A stretch of 64,000 bases of DNA from J054 sp965223095 (GCA_965223095.1 OZ244979.1:3348001-3412000); one strand, 5' to 3'. Positions 47,470 through 57,528 are shown, counted from the first letter of the stretch. The notes: generated from the sequence alone by a model not told the origin. Made by a program: numbers and translations.

Positions 47470-47619
47470 GCAGCGTTCTGTCGCCGCTTCTGAGCGCCAT
47501 CTATTTTCGGGCCACAATCCCCTTAAAATCTAATCTGTCAGCAGCGTGGTAAGCGCCGCTTTTCGCGAACCGGCCCCGTTAAGCTACCATGAGCGGCCCC
47601 GCGAATAACTCCCTATGCC

Positions 47620-49776
47620 ATGGCTATCGCTGCGAAACCACTGTATGACTACAACAAGTATTGGGCCGAATGCTATGGCACGGCGCCTTTCTTACCCGTT
47701 TCGCGCGAAGAAATGGATGACCTTGGTTGGGATTCTTGCGACATCATCATCGTGACGGGCGATGCCTATGTGGACCATCCCTCTTTTGGCATGGCCATCA
47801 TCGGCCGATTACTAGAAGCGCAAGGCTTCCGCGTCGGTATCATTGCGCAACCTGATTGGCGTTCGAAAAACGACTTCATGGCCCTGGGCAAACCGAATCT
47901 TTTCTTCGGGGTTGCTGCGGGCAACATGGACTCCATGATCAATCGATACACCGCTGATCGAAAAATTCGCAATGACGATGCCTACACGCCCGGTGGCAAA
48001 GGCGGTCAGCGACCAGACCGCTGCTCCATCGTCTACTCGCAGCGCTGCAAAGAGGCCTTTAATGAAGTACCCGTGATCCTGGGCGGCATCGAGGCATCGC
48101 TGCGCAGAATCGCCCATTTCGATTACTGGCAAGATGAGGTGCGCCACTCGATTTTGCTCGATGCCAGTGCCGACATGCTGCTGTACGGTAATGCTGAACG
48201 CGCGGTGGTTGAAATCGCGCATCGTGTTGCGCGTGGTGAAGCCTTGCGCGACCTAAACAACATCCGGGGTACCGCATTTGTTCGAAACGATACGCCCAAA
48301 GGCTGGTGGGAAATCGATTCCACCCGCGTTGATCGTCCGGGCCGTATTGACCACATCGTCAGTCCCTACGTAAACACACGGGAATCCGCAAACTGCGAAC
48401 TGCCGCTGGCCGAAAACTCACCACCAATTAAGTCCAGGGAAAAGCCCCTGCGTTTTGTCCCGAATCCCCGGCGCAACCGCGCGCGCAGCGTGGTTCGCCT
48501 ACCCTCTTTTGAAAAAGTGAGCAAAGACCGCGTGCTGTACGCCCATGCCAGCCGAGTCTTGCATCTGGAAACAAACCCGGGAAATGCTCGGGCTCTGGTG
48601 CAAGCCCATGAAGGGCGTGACCTCTGGCTGAACCCGCCACCGTTACCCCTTACAACCGCCGAAATGGACTACGTGTTCGATATGCCCTTCGCACGGCAAC
48701 CGCATCCCAGCTACGGCGAGGCTAATATACCCGCCTATGAAATGATTCGGTTTTCCGTGAATATCATGCGCGGCTGTTTCGGCGGCTGCACTTTCTGCTC
48801 CATCACAGAACATGAAGGTCGCATTATTCAGAATCGCTCAGAAGAATCGGTGTTACGAGAAATCGAGACAATACGCGACGAGGTCCCCGGATTCACGGGC
48901 GTGATTTCAGACTTGGGGGGGCCAACCGCCAACATGTACCGGCTGGCCTGCAAGAGCCGGAAGATTGAAGCGGCCTGCCGGCGACCCAGCTGTGTTTATC
49001 CCGGCATCTGCAGCAACTTAAACACGGATCATTCCTCCCTAACGCGTCTGTACCAGAAAGCGAGAACTCTGCCCGGAATTAAGAAGGTGCTGATTGCGTC
49101 GGGTTTGCGCTACGACCTCGCGGTGGAGGATCCTGAATATGTCGAGGAGCTAGTGACTCACCATGTGGGCGGCTATCTGAAAATTGCGCCCGAACATACC
49201 GAAACCGAACCGCTAAACAAGATGATGAAACCCGGTATCGGCAGCTATCAGCGCTTTAAGGACCTGTTTGACAAGTTTTCGGCGAAAGCCGGCAAAGAAC
49301 AATACCTAATTCCCTACTTCATCGCGGCACATCCCGGCACCACCGATGAGGACATGGTCAATCTTGCCCTGTGGCTGAAGCGTAATGGCTTTCGCGCCGA
49401 TCAAGTGCAGGCGTTCTATCCGTCGCCTATGGCCACGGCTACGGCCATGTTTCACTCTGGCAAGAACCCGCTGAAAAAAGTCAGCTACAAAAGTGCCACA
49501 GTACTAAGCGCGAAGACAGCTGAGCAAAGGCGCTTGCACAAAGCCCTACTGCGTTACCACGACCCCGCTAACTGGCCGCGAATCCGCCAGGCCTTAAAGA
49601 GCCTGAACTTATCGCGGTTAATTGGCCCCGGCAGGGAGCAGCTGATACCCGCAAGTCAGAAAAATGCTGGACAACAGTACCGCTCGCCACGTCGCAAGAA
49701 CTCCGAAAAAGATCACCGGCGTCGGCAACGCAAGAATCGACTGCTGACGCAGCACGACGGCTTGCCGCCCCGATAG
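47620..49776 (+). CDS. YgiQ family radical SAM protein
   Basis: A 718-residue YgiQ-type protein (UPF0313). The radical SAM cluster motif is CFGGCTFC, followed by SITEHEGRIIQNRSEESV, and the N-terminal third resembles a B12-binding-like fold. The C-terminal 60 residues are basic and low in complexity (many Arg/Lys). The family is widespread in bacteria but its reaction is not established. It is 150 bp from the MetE-like gene and convergent with the LLM genes. Confidence 0.9.
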   Translation: MAIAAKPLYDYNKYWAECYGTAPFLPVSREEMDDLGWDSCDIIIVTGDAYVDHPSFGMAIIGRLLEAQGFRVGIIAQPDWRSKNDFMALGKPNLFFGVAAGNMDSMINRYTADRKIRNDDAYTPGGKGGQRPDRCSIVYSQRCKEAFNEVPVILGGIEASLRRIAHFDYWQDEVRHSILLDASADMLLYGNAERAVVEIAHRVARGEALRDLNNIRGTAFVRNDTPKGWWEIDSTRVDRPGRIDHIVSPYVNTRESANCELPLAENSPPIKSREKPLRFVPNPRRNRARSVVRLPSFEKVSKDRVLYAHASRVLHLETNPGNARALVQAHEGRDLWLNPPPLPLTTAEMDYVFDMPFARQPHPSYGEANIPAYEMIRFSVNIMRGCFGGCTFCSITEHEGRIIQNRSEESVLREIETIRDEVPGFTGVISDLGGPTANMYRLACKSRKIEAACRRPSCVYPGICSNLNTDHSSLTRLYQKARTLPGIKKVLIASGLRYDLAVEDPEYVEELVTHHVGGYLKIAPEHTETEPLNKMMKPGIGSYQRFKDLFDKFSAKAGKEQYLIPYFIAAHPGTTDEDMVNLALWLKRNGFRADQVQAFYPSPMATATAMFHSGKNPLKKVSYKSATVLSAKTAEQRRLHKALLRYHDPANWPRIRQALKSLNLSRLIGPGREQLIPASQKNAGQQYRSPRRKNSEKDHRRRQRKNRLLTQHDGLPPR

Positions 49777-49854
49777 CTTTCATCGACTTGCTGACGCAAG
49801 TAGGAGAAATCGAGTTAGCCAACCCGGGGAACTCGAAGGCGGCTTGGCCGTTGC

Positions 49855-50871
49855 TCAGCTATCCGCGACCGCGGGAATCAGCTGCTCACCTAAAATACGG
49901 ATGGATTCGAGTGGGCTGTCATACAGTCGTAAAGCAATGGCGCCAAGCCCGGCCTGCGCGTATTCGCGAAGCTTCAACAGCTTGCCATCAATGTCGGCTA
50001 AGGCACCACAGAAAGTAATGTTGTCAACCAGAGCATCCAAAACAGACTCGGGCACACCTTCAACCTCAGCGCTGCCCGCGCGAAAGGCGGCTGCGAATGC
50101 CGGCTGACTATCCATCACCAACTGTACTTCCGCGGGGTCCAAAAACTCCGCCAACAGCCAGGGCCGGAAAATCCCGCGCAGTAATAACCACCGGCGAGCC
50201 TCGGCCCGCGCGGCATCAGCATCGCGGTAAACGTGCCAAGCGGTAAACGCATTGGTGGCGAATTCTGGGCGGGATTTACCATGAGTTTGCAGAGCGATAT
50301 CGAGGGTGGTAACGGCGCTGGCTGTTAACGCGCTGGGCATGTCGCTCATCATAATGCCATCGGCAACCCGCGCGGCCATGCGCAACATCTGCGCCTGACT
50401 CGCGCCCACATAAATGGGTGGCGGCGGTGACTCCACCCAGCTGAACTGTAAATTTCGCACGCGATACAGTTCACCCGTGAAGTTCACTAGCTGACCCGCG
50501 GCGGCGGCCTGCAAAATGTCCACACACTCTGCGACTGCACGAACTCGACGCGCCGGCTTTATCCCCAAAGCCGCCAGGGCTTCGCCCCCGCCACCGACTA
50601 CCAAACGCGCACGTCCGCAGGCTAGTTCATTCAGCGTAAGCAATCCCGAGGCGATGCGCACCGGATGCATATCGAAAGGATTGACGGCAACAGCGCCCAG
50701 CAGAATTCTTGATGTCGCTCGCGCCAGCACCGACAGATTGGTAAACGGATCGCGGGAATCGAGCAAACTGGATACCCAAATTCCGCGTATGCCGGCCGCC
50801 TCTGCGGCTCGCCCCAAGACGGTGAGTTCGTCGGCTGACGCGCGCGCATCCAGAATAACATCGATATCCAT
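49855..50871 (-). CDS. LLM-class (luciferase-like) oxidoreductase 1, probably F420-dependent
   Basis: A 338-residue (beta/alpha)8 luciferase-like protein. Typical blocks: SRILLGAVAVNPFDMHPVRIA, GRARLVVGGGGEALAALGIKP and a YVGASQAQMLRMAARVADG segment. It resembles the LLM enzyme at 62532-63551 in pattern (GRANIVVGGGGG; PLIYVGATKPQMLRLAAKIGDG), so the two are probably paralogues. Cofactor by family: FMN or F420; the F420 operon nearby favours F420. Starts 6 bp after LLM2 ends; third gene of a three-LLM operon. Substrate unknown. Confidence 0.87.
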   Translation of the reverse strand: MDIDVILDARASADELTVLGRAAEAAGIRGIWVSSLLDSRDPFTNLSVLARATSRILLGAVAVNPFDMHPVRIASGLLTLNELACGRARLVVGGGGEALAALGIKPARRVRAVAECVDILQAAAAGQLVNFTGELYRVRNLQFSWVESPPPPIYVGASQAQMLRMAARVADGIMMSDMPSALTASAVTTLDIALQTHGKSRPEFATNAFTAWHVYRDADAARAEARRWLLLRGIFRPWLLAEFLDPAEVQLVMDSQPAFAAAFRAGSAEVEGVPESVLDALVDNITFCGALADIDGKLLKLREYAQAGLGAIALRLYDSPLESIRILGEQLIPAVADS

Positions 50872-50877
50872 AGGCTC

Positions 50878-51825
50878 TCAGCGCAGTAGAGGAATTACTT
50901 CCTCGGCGAGTTGCTCCATTTGTTCAACATAGTCCCATAGTGGATTAAGCACGATCATCTCAGCACCCGCTGCCAAGACGGGCCGTAATCCATCGGCAAC
51001 TTGCTCCGGCGAACCCCAAGCACAAATGTCGGCCACGAAATTCGGATTACTCTTGATCATCCACGGGTAACGGGCGGCAAAGAACTCATCCAAGCCACGT
51101 TTTGCCCGCGACGCATCCTTGTCAACCGCCAAGTAAACACGTTTTGAGATGGGGAAATCGTCTTGATCACGCGCCGCCGCATCAAGAAACTGCTTCAACT
51201 GGTGGACCTGCAAGGCAAAGTCCGCTGTGCTTGTCGGCCCGGCCCCCATATAGCCATCAGCGAGACGGGCGGCGCGCTGCAAAGCTTTCGGATGCTGACC
51301 GCCAAACCAAACCGGCAGCTTACTTTGTAACGGCTTTGGTTCCATGGCCGCGTTCTTTAAGCTGTAGAACTCGCCGTCAAATTCCGTGATGGGTTCGCGC
51401 CAAAGGCTGCGCATGATTTCCAAACCTTCGTTAAACCGGCGTAGCGCGCTATCGGCGCGCGTACCAAAGATCTTGAAATAATGGTCGCCGGCAAACACTG
51501 GCCCCAAACCGATACCGAGAATTACCCGGCCACCGCTCATATGGTCGAGACTGCTGAAATTTTTCGCGAGTTGGACCGCATTGCGAATGGGAAAAACAAT
51601 GACTGAAACACCCAGCCGCATGCGCTCCGTCACGGCCGCCGCGTAGCAAAGCAAGCTGACAGACTCCAGTAGCGGCACCTCGCCGGCCACCTGGTCTTGC
51701 ACCCAGGCACTTTCGAAGCCAAGCTCTTCGGCGCGCCACAGGCTGCGCTTGACCAAATCCATGTCGGCCCGACCGTCCATGAAAACCTGCGGTATGGGAA
51801 TACCGAAAGTCGGCCACTGTGTCAC
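50878..51825 (-). CDS. LLM-class oxidoreductase 2, probably F420-dependent
   Basis: A 315-residue luciferase-like protein: GFESAWVQDQV, GGRVILGIGLGPV, and LPVWFGGQHPKALQRAARLADGYMGAG, all standard LLM signatures. The start is GTG 51825, overlapping the LLM3 stop (GTGA), so translation is coupled. It differs clearly from LLM1 and LLM3, which suggests distinct substrates or successive steps. F420 use is inferred from the neighbouring F420 genes. Confidence 0.87.
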   Translation of the reverse strand: MTQWPTFGIPIPQVFMDGRADMDLVKRSLWRAEELGFESAWVQDQVAGEVPLLESVSLLCYAAAVTERMRLGVSVIVFPIRNAVQLAKNFSSLDHMSGGRVILGIGLGPVFAGDHYFKIFGTRADSALRRFNEGLEIMRSLWREPITEFDGEFYSLKNAAMEPKPLQSKLPVWFGGQHPKALQRAARLADGYMGAGPTSTADFALQVHQLKQFLDAAARDQDDFPISKRVYLAVDKDASRAKRGLDEFFAARYPWMIKSNPNFVADICAWGSPEQVADGLRPVLAAGAEMIVLNPLWDYVEQMEQLAEEVIPLLR

Positions 51826-52862
51826 AGTAATTCTTCGGCAACTAGCCTCAGCGCATCCGTCGATGCACCACCCAGCAAGATGGTGCCGACTTCGCCGCGC
51901 CGACCCGCATCACGCCAACGGCTCAGGTGATCGCGAATCCGATCGGCAGGTCCGACTAGCGCACAATCGTCTATAAGGCTCGCCGGCACGGCCGCGGCTG
52001 CTTCTACCTTACGCCCTTCCAAGTATAGGTCTTGAATCTTGTGTGCTTGCGCCTCGTAACCCATGCGGGCGGCATACTGCGCATAGAAATTTTTCTTACG
52101 CGGTCCCATACCACCGATGTAAAGGGCAAGATGCTCACGCACTGGTTGCTGGCAACGTTCAAGGTCGTCACCCAATACCACAGACACCACCGGTGCCACG
52201 TCGAAATCTGCCAAGGATTTGTCGCCACCGGCCTTGGCAAACCCTTCCGCGAGAAACTCACCCAACAACTCAAATCGATCTGGGTTCATCCAAATCGGGA
52301 AAACCCCGTTGGCGACTTCTCCGGCCGTGCGCAGCCCATTGGGCGTAATCGACGCGGTATAGATGGGTAGCGTGGGGTCACCGTGCAAAATACTTTTCAT
52401 GGGCCTGCCCAAACCCGTTGCGCCGTCACCCGAGTAAGGAATCTGGTAGTGATACCCATCGTGTTGTAAGGGTGCCTTGCGCGCCAGCACCTGCCGAATA
52501 ATGTCGATGTACTCGCGTGTTCGCGTCATGGGGCGACCATAAGCTACGCCGTACCAGCCTTCGACCACCCGCGGACCGGAAGGCCCTATTCCCAGTAAAA
52601 ATCGACCCTTGGACAATGCGGTCAGTGTCATGGCGGTCATGGCCGCGCAAGTCGGCGTGCGCGCGGGCATCTGCATGATGGCGGTACCAACTTTAATCCG
52701 CTCAGTCTTGGCCAAGACCCAGGCAGCGGTGGAAACAGCATCCGAACCATAGGCTTCGGCGGTCCACACGGAATGAAAGCCGAGGGCCTCGGCCTGGAGA
52801 ATTTGCTCCATGGGAAGATTGACGTTGGCCGGCGAGTAGCCGGCCATTAGACCCAGTCGCAT
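51822..52862 (-). CDS. LLM-class oxidoreductase 3, probably F420-dependent
   Basis: A 346-residue luciferase-like protein: EALGFHSVWTAEAYGSDA, KVGTAIMQMPARTP, SKGRFLLGIGPSGPRVVEGWYG and LPIYTASITPNGLRTAGEVANG. The GTAIMQMPARTP and SGPRVVEGW forms are like those of mycobacterial F420-dependent LLM enzymes. First gene of the three-LLM operon. No reductase partner adjoins it, which fits direct use of F420H2 supplied via NpdG. Confidence 0.88.
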   Translation of the reverse strand: MRLGLMAGYSPANVNLPMEQILQAEALGFHSVWTAEAYGSDAVSTAAWVLAKTERIKVGTAIMQMPARTPTCAAMTAMTLTALSKGRFLLGIGPSGPRVVEGWYGVAYGRPMTRTREYIDIIRQVLARKAPLQHDGYHYQIPYSGDGATGLGRPMKSILHGDPTLPIYTASITPNGLRTAGEVANGVFPIWMNPDRFELLGEFLAEGFAKAGGDKSLADFDVAPVVSVVLGDDLERCQQPVREHLALYIGGMGPRKKNFYAQYAARMGYEAQAHKIQDLYLEGRKVEAAAAVPASLIDDCALVGPADRIRDHLSRWRDAGRRGEVGTILLGGASTDALRLVAEELL

Positions 52863-52916
52863 CGCTGTTCCCCCGCAATTGATAGGCTAGACGCTAGTCT
52901 AGCCCATCACGGCGGC

Positions 52917-53507
52917 TCAGCAATCCTGCGCGCAGACTCTGTCGTTGGCGGCGGCGGTGGAATCTCGCTCGCTATCTTGGGCAGGTGTTGGTTCGAGCTC
53001 TTTGGCGTGCAAGCGTGCCGTTAGCTCTTCGTGCTGGGCGAGTAGTTCATTGATTTCGTCCTGCACCGCCTCAGAGCCTGCTTGTACAACGCTCAGTTCC
53101 GTTTTCGCATCACGCAGTTCGACGCTCGCGCGTATACCCTCTTCCGCGCGCTCGGTCAGGGTCGCGCGCAAACTTTTGGTTTTCTCACACTCGTCAGCCA
53201 GCTGCGCACGCAAATCCTCGATTTCAGCCGCACTGCCATCTTCTTGCTTGCGAAACTGTTCAAGCTCGGCTAACAACTCCTCCGCTTCGGCGTGAGCGGC
53301 GGCGAGATCGGCGTCGGCTTGCTCTAACTTTCGCTTGGCCACGCGAGACTCGGCTTCCAGAGCACGAAATTTACGGTCGCGTTCTGAGCTGTCGGTGCTC
53401 GCAGCCGCACGAGAGCCGCCCAGTCCCGGCAGAAGTCGGGCCAATACAAATCCCACTACGAAGGCAGCGGCACTTAGGGCAAACTGCATATCGATCAGAT
53501 TTGACAT
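52917..53507 (-). CDS. Membrane-anchored coiled-coil protein, function unknown
   Basis: A 196-residue protein with one N-terminal membrane helix (residues 8-28, ending LLPGLGG), then a long heptad-rich, charged region (about 40-180: ESRVAKRKLEQADADLAAAH, and ELLAELEQF) that should form a coiled coil. No enzymatic motif. It lies just upstream of the LLM operon on the same strand (54 bp gap). I do not recognise the family. Confidence 0.65.
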   Translation of the reverse strand: MSNLIDMQFALSAAAFVVGFVLARLLPGLGGSRAAASTDSSERDRKFRALEAESRVAKRKLEQADADLAAAHAEAEELLAELEQFRKQEDGSAAEIEDLRAQLADECEKTKSLRATLTERAEEGIRASVELRDAKTELSVVQAGSEAVQDEINELLAQHEELTARLHAKELEPTPAQDSERDSTAAANDRVCAQDC

Positions 53508-53665
53508 AAATCGAAAAAAAGCAAATTACGACTTGACGAGTTTATGCAGTCTGCCGAGGCTTATGCCCCGGCTTAGGTCTCAAAATGGCGATAAACCAAG
53601 GCGATAAAAAAAACCAAGCGGCCAAAGCGCGAACGGCTTCGCAACGCGGCGCTTAGCGGCGGCCC

Positions 53666-54490
53666 CTATGCCGGGCGAGCGGTCAATTTCTCGGGAAAAT
53701 GACGCTCCATAAAATCTAGCAATTCCCGCGGGTACTGGGTCACAGAATCTAGTTTGCGGGCCGGACCTACCCACATGGCATGGCCAGCCTGGTCGCCCAT
53801 ACCCATCCACGGTAACCACGGTGATACATACGTGGGCGTAGCTGTCGTATAAACCTTCGGCCGACGCGGATCATGCAGTTCAGCCAATGAGCCGCGAATC
53901 AATTGGTGCTCCCCCATGGGCAAACCGGCTGGATAGCTGCGGCGCATGGTCAGCCAGATATGGTCACCGGAACTTCGCCATTCCAACTGCTTGTGTAGCG
54001 TCGGCTCCGTCGGCAATGGCCGGTCGTCATCGGAACGCTTAAAGCCGTGTACAGAATAAATGTAATGCGCCTTAACGGCGATTGAGTTACCCAACACTTC
54101 GCTGCGCACACCCGTGTAAGGATTTGTATATTCGGTCAAGCGCTTGCCGCTGCGCCGGTCACGGAAAAAACTCACCGTGGCCGCATAGGCGAAGTAACTT
54201 CCATCGTCTTGGCGCTGATAGAAATCAATTTCTGAACCTTCAAAATCAACCAAGGGCACCGGCGCCTCGCCTGGAAAAACGCCATAAATTGTGCCGTAGT
54301 ACCACTGGGGCACATCCTCAGCAATAAGACTGCCGCGCATCTTGATCATGGCGGTGAGCGCGTCATTGGGGTCGTCAAGATTAAGTTTGGATACCGCTGC
54401 TGGACTAATCGAGCTGCAACCCGCGACACTAATTCCAGATAGGGCTAAACCGGTACAAAATTGCCGGCGAGAAATCACATCTTTAGACAT
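53666..54490 (-). CDS. DUF1838 family protein, probable Tat lipoprotein
   Basis: A 274-residue DUF1838 protein. The signal has a twin-arginine motif (SRRQFCTG) and a lipobox ending ISVAGC (Cys25), so it is probably a Tat-exported lipoprotein. The body shares the family pattern (TEYTNPYTGVRSEVLG; a YVSPWLPWMGMGDQAGHAMWVGP block) with the other two members in this window. It is 9 bp after the PQQ dehydrogenase gene and co-transcribed with it, which suggests joint action in the periplasm on the same compound. Function unknown. Confidence 0.85.
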   Translation of the reverse strand: MSKDVISRRQFCTGLALSGISVAGCSSISPAAVSKLNLDDPNDALTAMIKMRGSLIAEDVPQWYYGTIYGVFPGEAPVPLVDFEGSEIDFYQRQDDGSYFAYAATVSFFRDRRSGKRLTEYTNPYTGVRSEVLGNSIAVKAHYIYSVHGFKRSDDDRPLPTEPTLHKQLEWRSSGDHIWLTMRRSYPAGLPMGEHQLIRGSLAELHDPRRPKVYTTATPTYVSPWLPWMGMGDQAGHAMWVGPARKLDSVTQYPRELLDFMERHFPEKLTARPA

Positions 54491-54499
54491 TACTCAGTC

Positions 54500-56494
54500 C
54501 TATTCGCCCGGTAACGAGTAGGCGAGCAAATAATCATCGATGCCTTGAGCGTAATACCAACTGTGTCCACCCGCCGCAAACACCACATATTGCCGACCAT
54601 CAATGGCATAACTCATGGGTGTCGCCATGGCGGAGGTCGGGGCCATTACTTGCCAGAGTTCCTCGCCGGTATCGATATCATAAGCACGAATTCGTGAATC
54701 TGAAGTCGCACCGATAAAGATCAAGCCACCCGCCGTGACAATGGGACCGCCCGCGGACGGCGCACCGTAATTCAACGGGATGGGCACGGGCATGAGTTTA
54801 TCCAGCACGCCAAACGGTATTTTCCATTTGATCTCGCCCACGGACATATCCACCGCCACAAGAAGATTCCAGGGGGGTGCCGTGCACGGGGAAAAGGACG
54901 GTGACATCAACGGCCCCTGCTCCACCGCGTAAGGGGTACCGCCAATATAGCCAGGGCCCTGCATGGGCGCACCCGCGCCGGGCTTGCTGGCTGCAACGGG
55001 ATCAACTTCCTCTCGCGGTATCAACTTCACGTAGTAAGGAATTTGTGACACGGGCGTGATGAGTAAATTACGCTGCGGATCAAATGCACCGCCACCCCAG
55101 TTACTCCCACCACCGGGCTGTGGATACATGATGGTGCCGCCGGTCATCATCGGCTCATAGTGGCCACCGTGACGCATGGAAGCGATTTTTTCTTTGCAGG
55201 CATTGCGATCAAAGACTGTGAATCCCCAAGCATCATCCGGAGAAATCGTATTGCGCACGAGTACGGGTGGTTTACTGGGAAACGGCTGCGTGGGCGATAG
55301 AATCTCGCCGGGAATATCCGTGTCCGTAGGCACCGGACGTTCTTCAATCGGAAATATCGGCTTGCCGGTATCGCGTTCTAAAGCAAATACCATGCCCGTC
55401 TTGACCAATTGAATAACCGCCGGAACGCTCTCTTGATCGCGTTGAATATCCACCAATATCGGCGGCGAGCCGACATCCCGATCCCAAACGTCGTGATGCA
55501 AGGTTTGAAAATGCCACACTACCTCACCCGTTGCGCCACGCACGGCAACAACGGAATTCGCGTAGCGATTGTCGCCAGGCCGATGCACGCCCCAATAGTT
55601 CGGCGCCGGACTGGCCGTGGGTATAAATAACAGATCACGTTCATTGTCCACGGACATGGGCGTCCAATTGTTGCCGCCGCCCACATCTTCAGGCGTGACC
55701 TCAAATCCCGTTGCCGGGTCGCGTACTAAAGGATCAAAGGACCAAATCAACTCACCGCTGCGCGCGTCGAATCCGCGAATAGCGCCATTGACCGAATTAG
55801 CACTCTCAAATTTGTTGGATGTCGAGCTCACGGCAACCACGTCGCCCACCACGGCAGCCGGCGACAACAGCTGCGTTGCTTCTAAACCTTCGGCGGGTTT
55901 CGTTTGCCGCAGCAAGCGCTCCACATCGACAACCCCGTCTGCACCAAAATCATCACAAAGCTTTCCGTTCAGCGCGTCCACGGCGAATAACCGCTTATCG
56001 GCCGTGGGCATGAACAAGCGAAACTGACAGGTTTTTTCTGGATCGGGTTTGGCTTCCTGCCAATACGCAACGCCCTTGCATTTAAACCGACCCGCCAAGG
56101 GTCGTTTGTCGATTTGTGGATCAAACTCCCAACGTAACTCACCGTTAGTCGGATCTAGCGCAATAATGCGCTGGAAGGGGTCGCAGACAACGAGATGCTG
56201 GCCCGCTTCGGGAGGCAGCAAGATGGGTGTCGCTTGATAATCGATAAATGTGCGTAGCTCGGGATGCGCTGCCACGGCGCCATGTCGATACTGCCAAGCC
56301 AGCTCCAAGCCCGCGACATTTTCACGGTTGATTTGATCCAAATCGGCATAGCGGCTACCCCCGGCGTCACCACCGTAGTATTGCCAACCAGCCGCGCCGG
56401 CAGCTGACGAGAATAGGGCCGCGACAACCAAAGCCGCCGGCAACCCGAATAGAAAGAAGAACAGCCGCAAGAACTCGCTCATTTTTTTGCTCAT
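54500..56494 (-). CDS. PQQ-dependent (quinoprotein) dehydrogenase
   Basis: A 664-residue eight-bladed beta-propeller of the quinoprotein dehydrogenase family. One N-terminal hydrophobic segment (residues 10-33) acts as anchor or signal, placing the enzyme in the periplasm. Tryptophan-docking repeats are visible (GWQYYGGDAGGSRYADLDQIN; GELRWEFDPQ; GELIWSFDP; GEVVWHFQTLHHDVWDRD; GELWQV-type). HHDVWD is typical of the membrane glucose dehydrogenase branch. It probably oxidises an alcohol or sugar-like group with electrons going to quinone. No cytochrome domain and no pqq genes in the window. Substrate unknown; the adjoining DUF1838 lipoprotein may be its partner. Confidence 0.88.
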   Translation of the reverse strand: MSKKMSEFLRLFFFLFGLPAALVVAALFSSAAGAAGWQYYGGDAGGSRYADLDQINRENVAGLELAWQYRHGAVAAHPELRTFIDYQATPILLPPEAGQHLVVCDPFQRIIALDPTNGELRWEFDPQIDKRPLAGRFKCKGVAYWQEAKPDPEKTCQFRLFMPTADKRLFAVDALNGKLCDDFGADGVVDVERLLRQTKPAEGLEATQLLSPAAVVGDVVAVSSTSNKFESANSVNGAIRGFDARSGELIWSFDPLVRDPATGFEVTPEDVGGGNNWTPMSVDNERDLLFIPTASPAPNYWGVHRPGDNRYANSVVAVRGATGEVVWHFQTLHHDVWDRDVGSPPILVDIQRDQESVPAVIQLVKTGMVFALERDTGKPIFPIEERPVPTDTDIPGEILSPTQPFPSKPPVLVRNTISPDDAWGFTVFDRNACKEKIASMRHGGHYEPMMTGGTIMYPQPGGGSNWGGGAFDPQRNLLITPVSQIPYYVKLIPREEVDPVAASKPGAGAPMQGPGYIGGTPYAVEQGPLMSPSFSPCTAPPWNLLVAVDMSVGEIKWKIPFGVLDKLMPVPIPLNYGAPSAGGPIVTAGGLIFIGATSDSRIRAYDIDTGEELWQVMAPTSAMATPMSYAIDGRQYVVFAAGGHSWYYAQGIDDYLLAYSLPGE

Positions 56495-56562
56495 TACCTA
56501 TAGATCAAAAATCGGTTAGTCATAGTCGCTGGCTCAGCTGCCTGTGCGACACACTATGCAAC

Positions 56563-57186
56563 TCACAGTCGTAACTCACCGCTGTGGCGATCAGCATAAA
56601 TCGGAAATCGTTCCGTGATGAGCATTAAAGGTCGTCCCCGGGCAAAAATGCGATAGCTGCGCGTAAGAAATGCCCCAGTGTGCAAGCTGCGGATAGCGGC
56701 GGGCGTGGCGGCAGGCTGTTCCTTGCCAAACCAAAGGGCTTCGCGACGGGTCTCCAGGCCACTGTCTAGGATGACCTTGCCAAGCCCTGACGGTTCTTCA
56801 TCCAGCCCGCGGCGCATAGCCGGACTCAGGCGCGACGAGAGTATGACCGAGTCAGCCCAAGCGTATAAACGCTCAGATTCGGATCCCATCAGGCGCACCC
56901 GACGACGCAATACGTCATTAGACTTTGCGCAGGCCAACCAACGTGCATCTGTCGCCGTGGCTTGATCCATGCGCTGCTCCAAGGGCATCACCAAAACCCG
57001 CTCCAAATGATAAGCCTCAAGAAACTTGGTGACCGTGCCATCAATAACTAACAAGGCACGATTGATGGGGGTTAGCGCCGCCGGATCAATTGCCATCCAA
57101 GCAGCTGGCCGGTCATCCATTGCAACGAAGCAATCTAGGCTTGGATCGAAATCGGCGGATACCAGCCCAGGCTCAGGATTAGACAT
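56563..57186 (-). CDS. Chorismate lyase-like (DUF98/UbiC-fold) protein
   Basis: About 207 residues from the ATG at 57186; the frame is open further upstream to 57333, but the family pattern begins later. Features of the DUF98 chorismate pyruvate-lyase group: NRALLVIDGTVTKFLEAYH, VLRRRVRLMGSES, LYAWADSVIL and the C-terminal TRSYRIFARGRPLMLITERFP. Some relatives produce 4-hydroxybenzoate from chorismate; others are uncharacterised. It lies 68 bp upstream of the PQQ dehydrogenase gene on the same strand. The reaction is not secure. Confidence 0.65.
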   Translation of the reverse strand: MSNPEPGLVSADFDPSLDCFVAMDDRPAAWMAIDPAALTPINRALLVIDGTVTKFLEAYHLERVLVMPLEQRMDQATATDARWLACAKSNDVLRRRVRLMGSESERLYAWADSVILSSRLSPAMRRGLDEEPSGLGKVILDSGLETRREALWFGKEQPAATPAAIRSLHTGAFLTRSYRIFARGRPLMLITERFPIYADRHSGELRL

Positions 57187-57500
57187 GTTATTGGGGCGAC
57201 CGTGAATCGGAGCGCGACTATAACAAACCCATGCCGGGACAAGCCGGGAAAGACCGGTAACGAGGCTAATGAGCCTAGTGCCACTGGTCATACTAAAATT
57301 TTCGCCGAACTGCAGTCTGGGACAACAGACCAAGCTAAACGGACCAGCATGCAGCCCCTAATCCGACTCAGCGGGGAAAGCCGTTGCCCGTATTGCAACG
57401 CAGGGCGCGGACCTATCGCAGGACCCCGCTGCCCGCCTGAATCGGCAATGCCAAGCAATCCGGCGGCCTCAACCCGCCCTACGCCAAGCCGATATTCCAT
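57187..57500. other. Divergent intergenic stretch
   Basis: Between the chorismate-lyase-like gene and the promoter of the outer-membrane protein. Short open frames on both strands look accidental. I see no RNA gene or repeat. Confidence 0.3.
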
Positions 57501-57528
57501 TTGACCTACTCAGGACCGGCCTTATACT
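57501..57528 (+). promoter_or_regulatory. Sigma-70-type promoter for the outer-membrane protein gene
   Basis: TTGACC (57501-57506) and TATACT (57523-57528) with a 16-bp spacer. Transcription would start near 57535, giving a leader of about 160 nt before the ATG at 57696. Confidence 0.5.

Noticed and set aside
57202..57504. Open frame of 100 codons before the outer-membrane protein gene
   Set aside because: No ribosome site, no recognisable domain, many Pro/Arg/Ser; better explained as the intergenic leader region.
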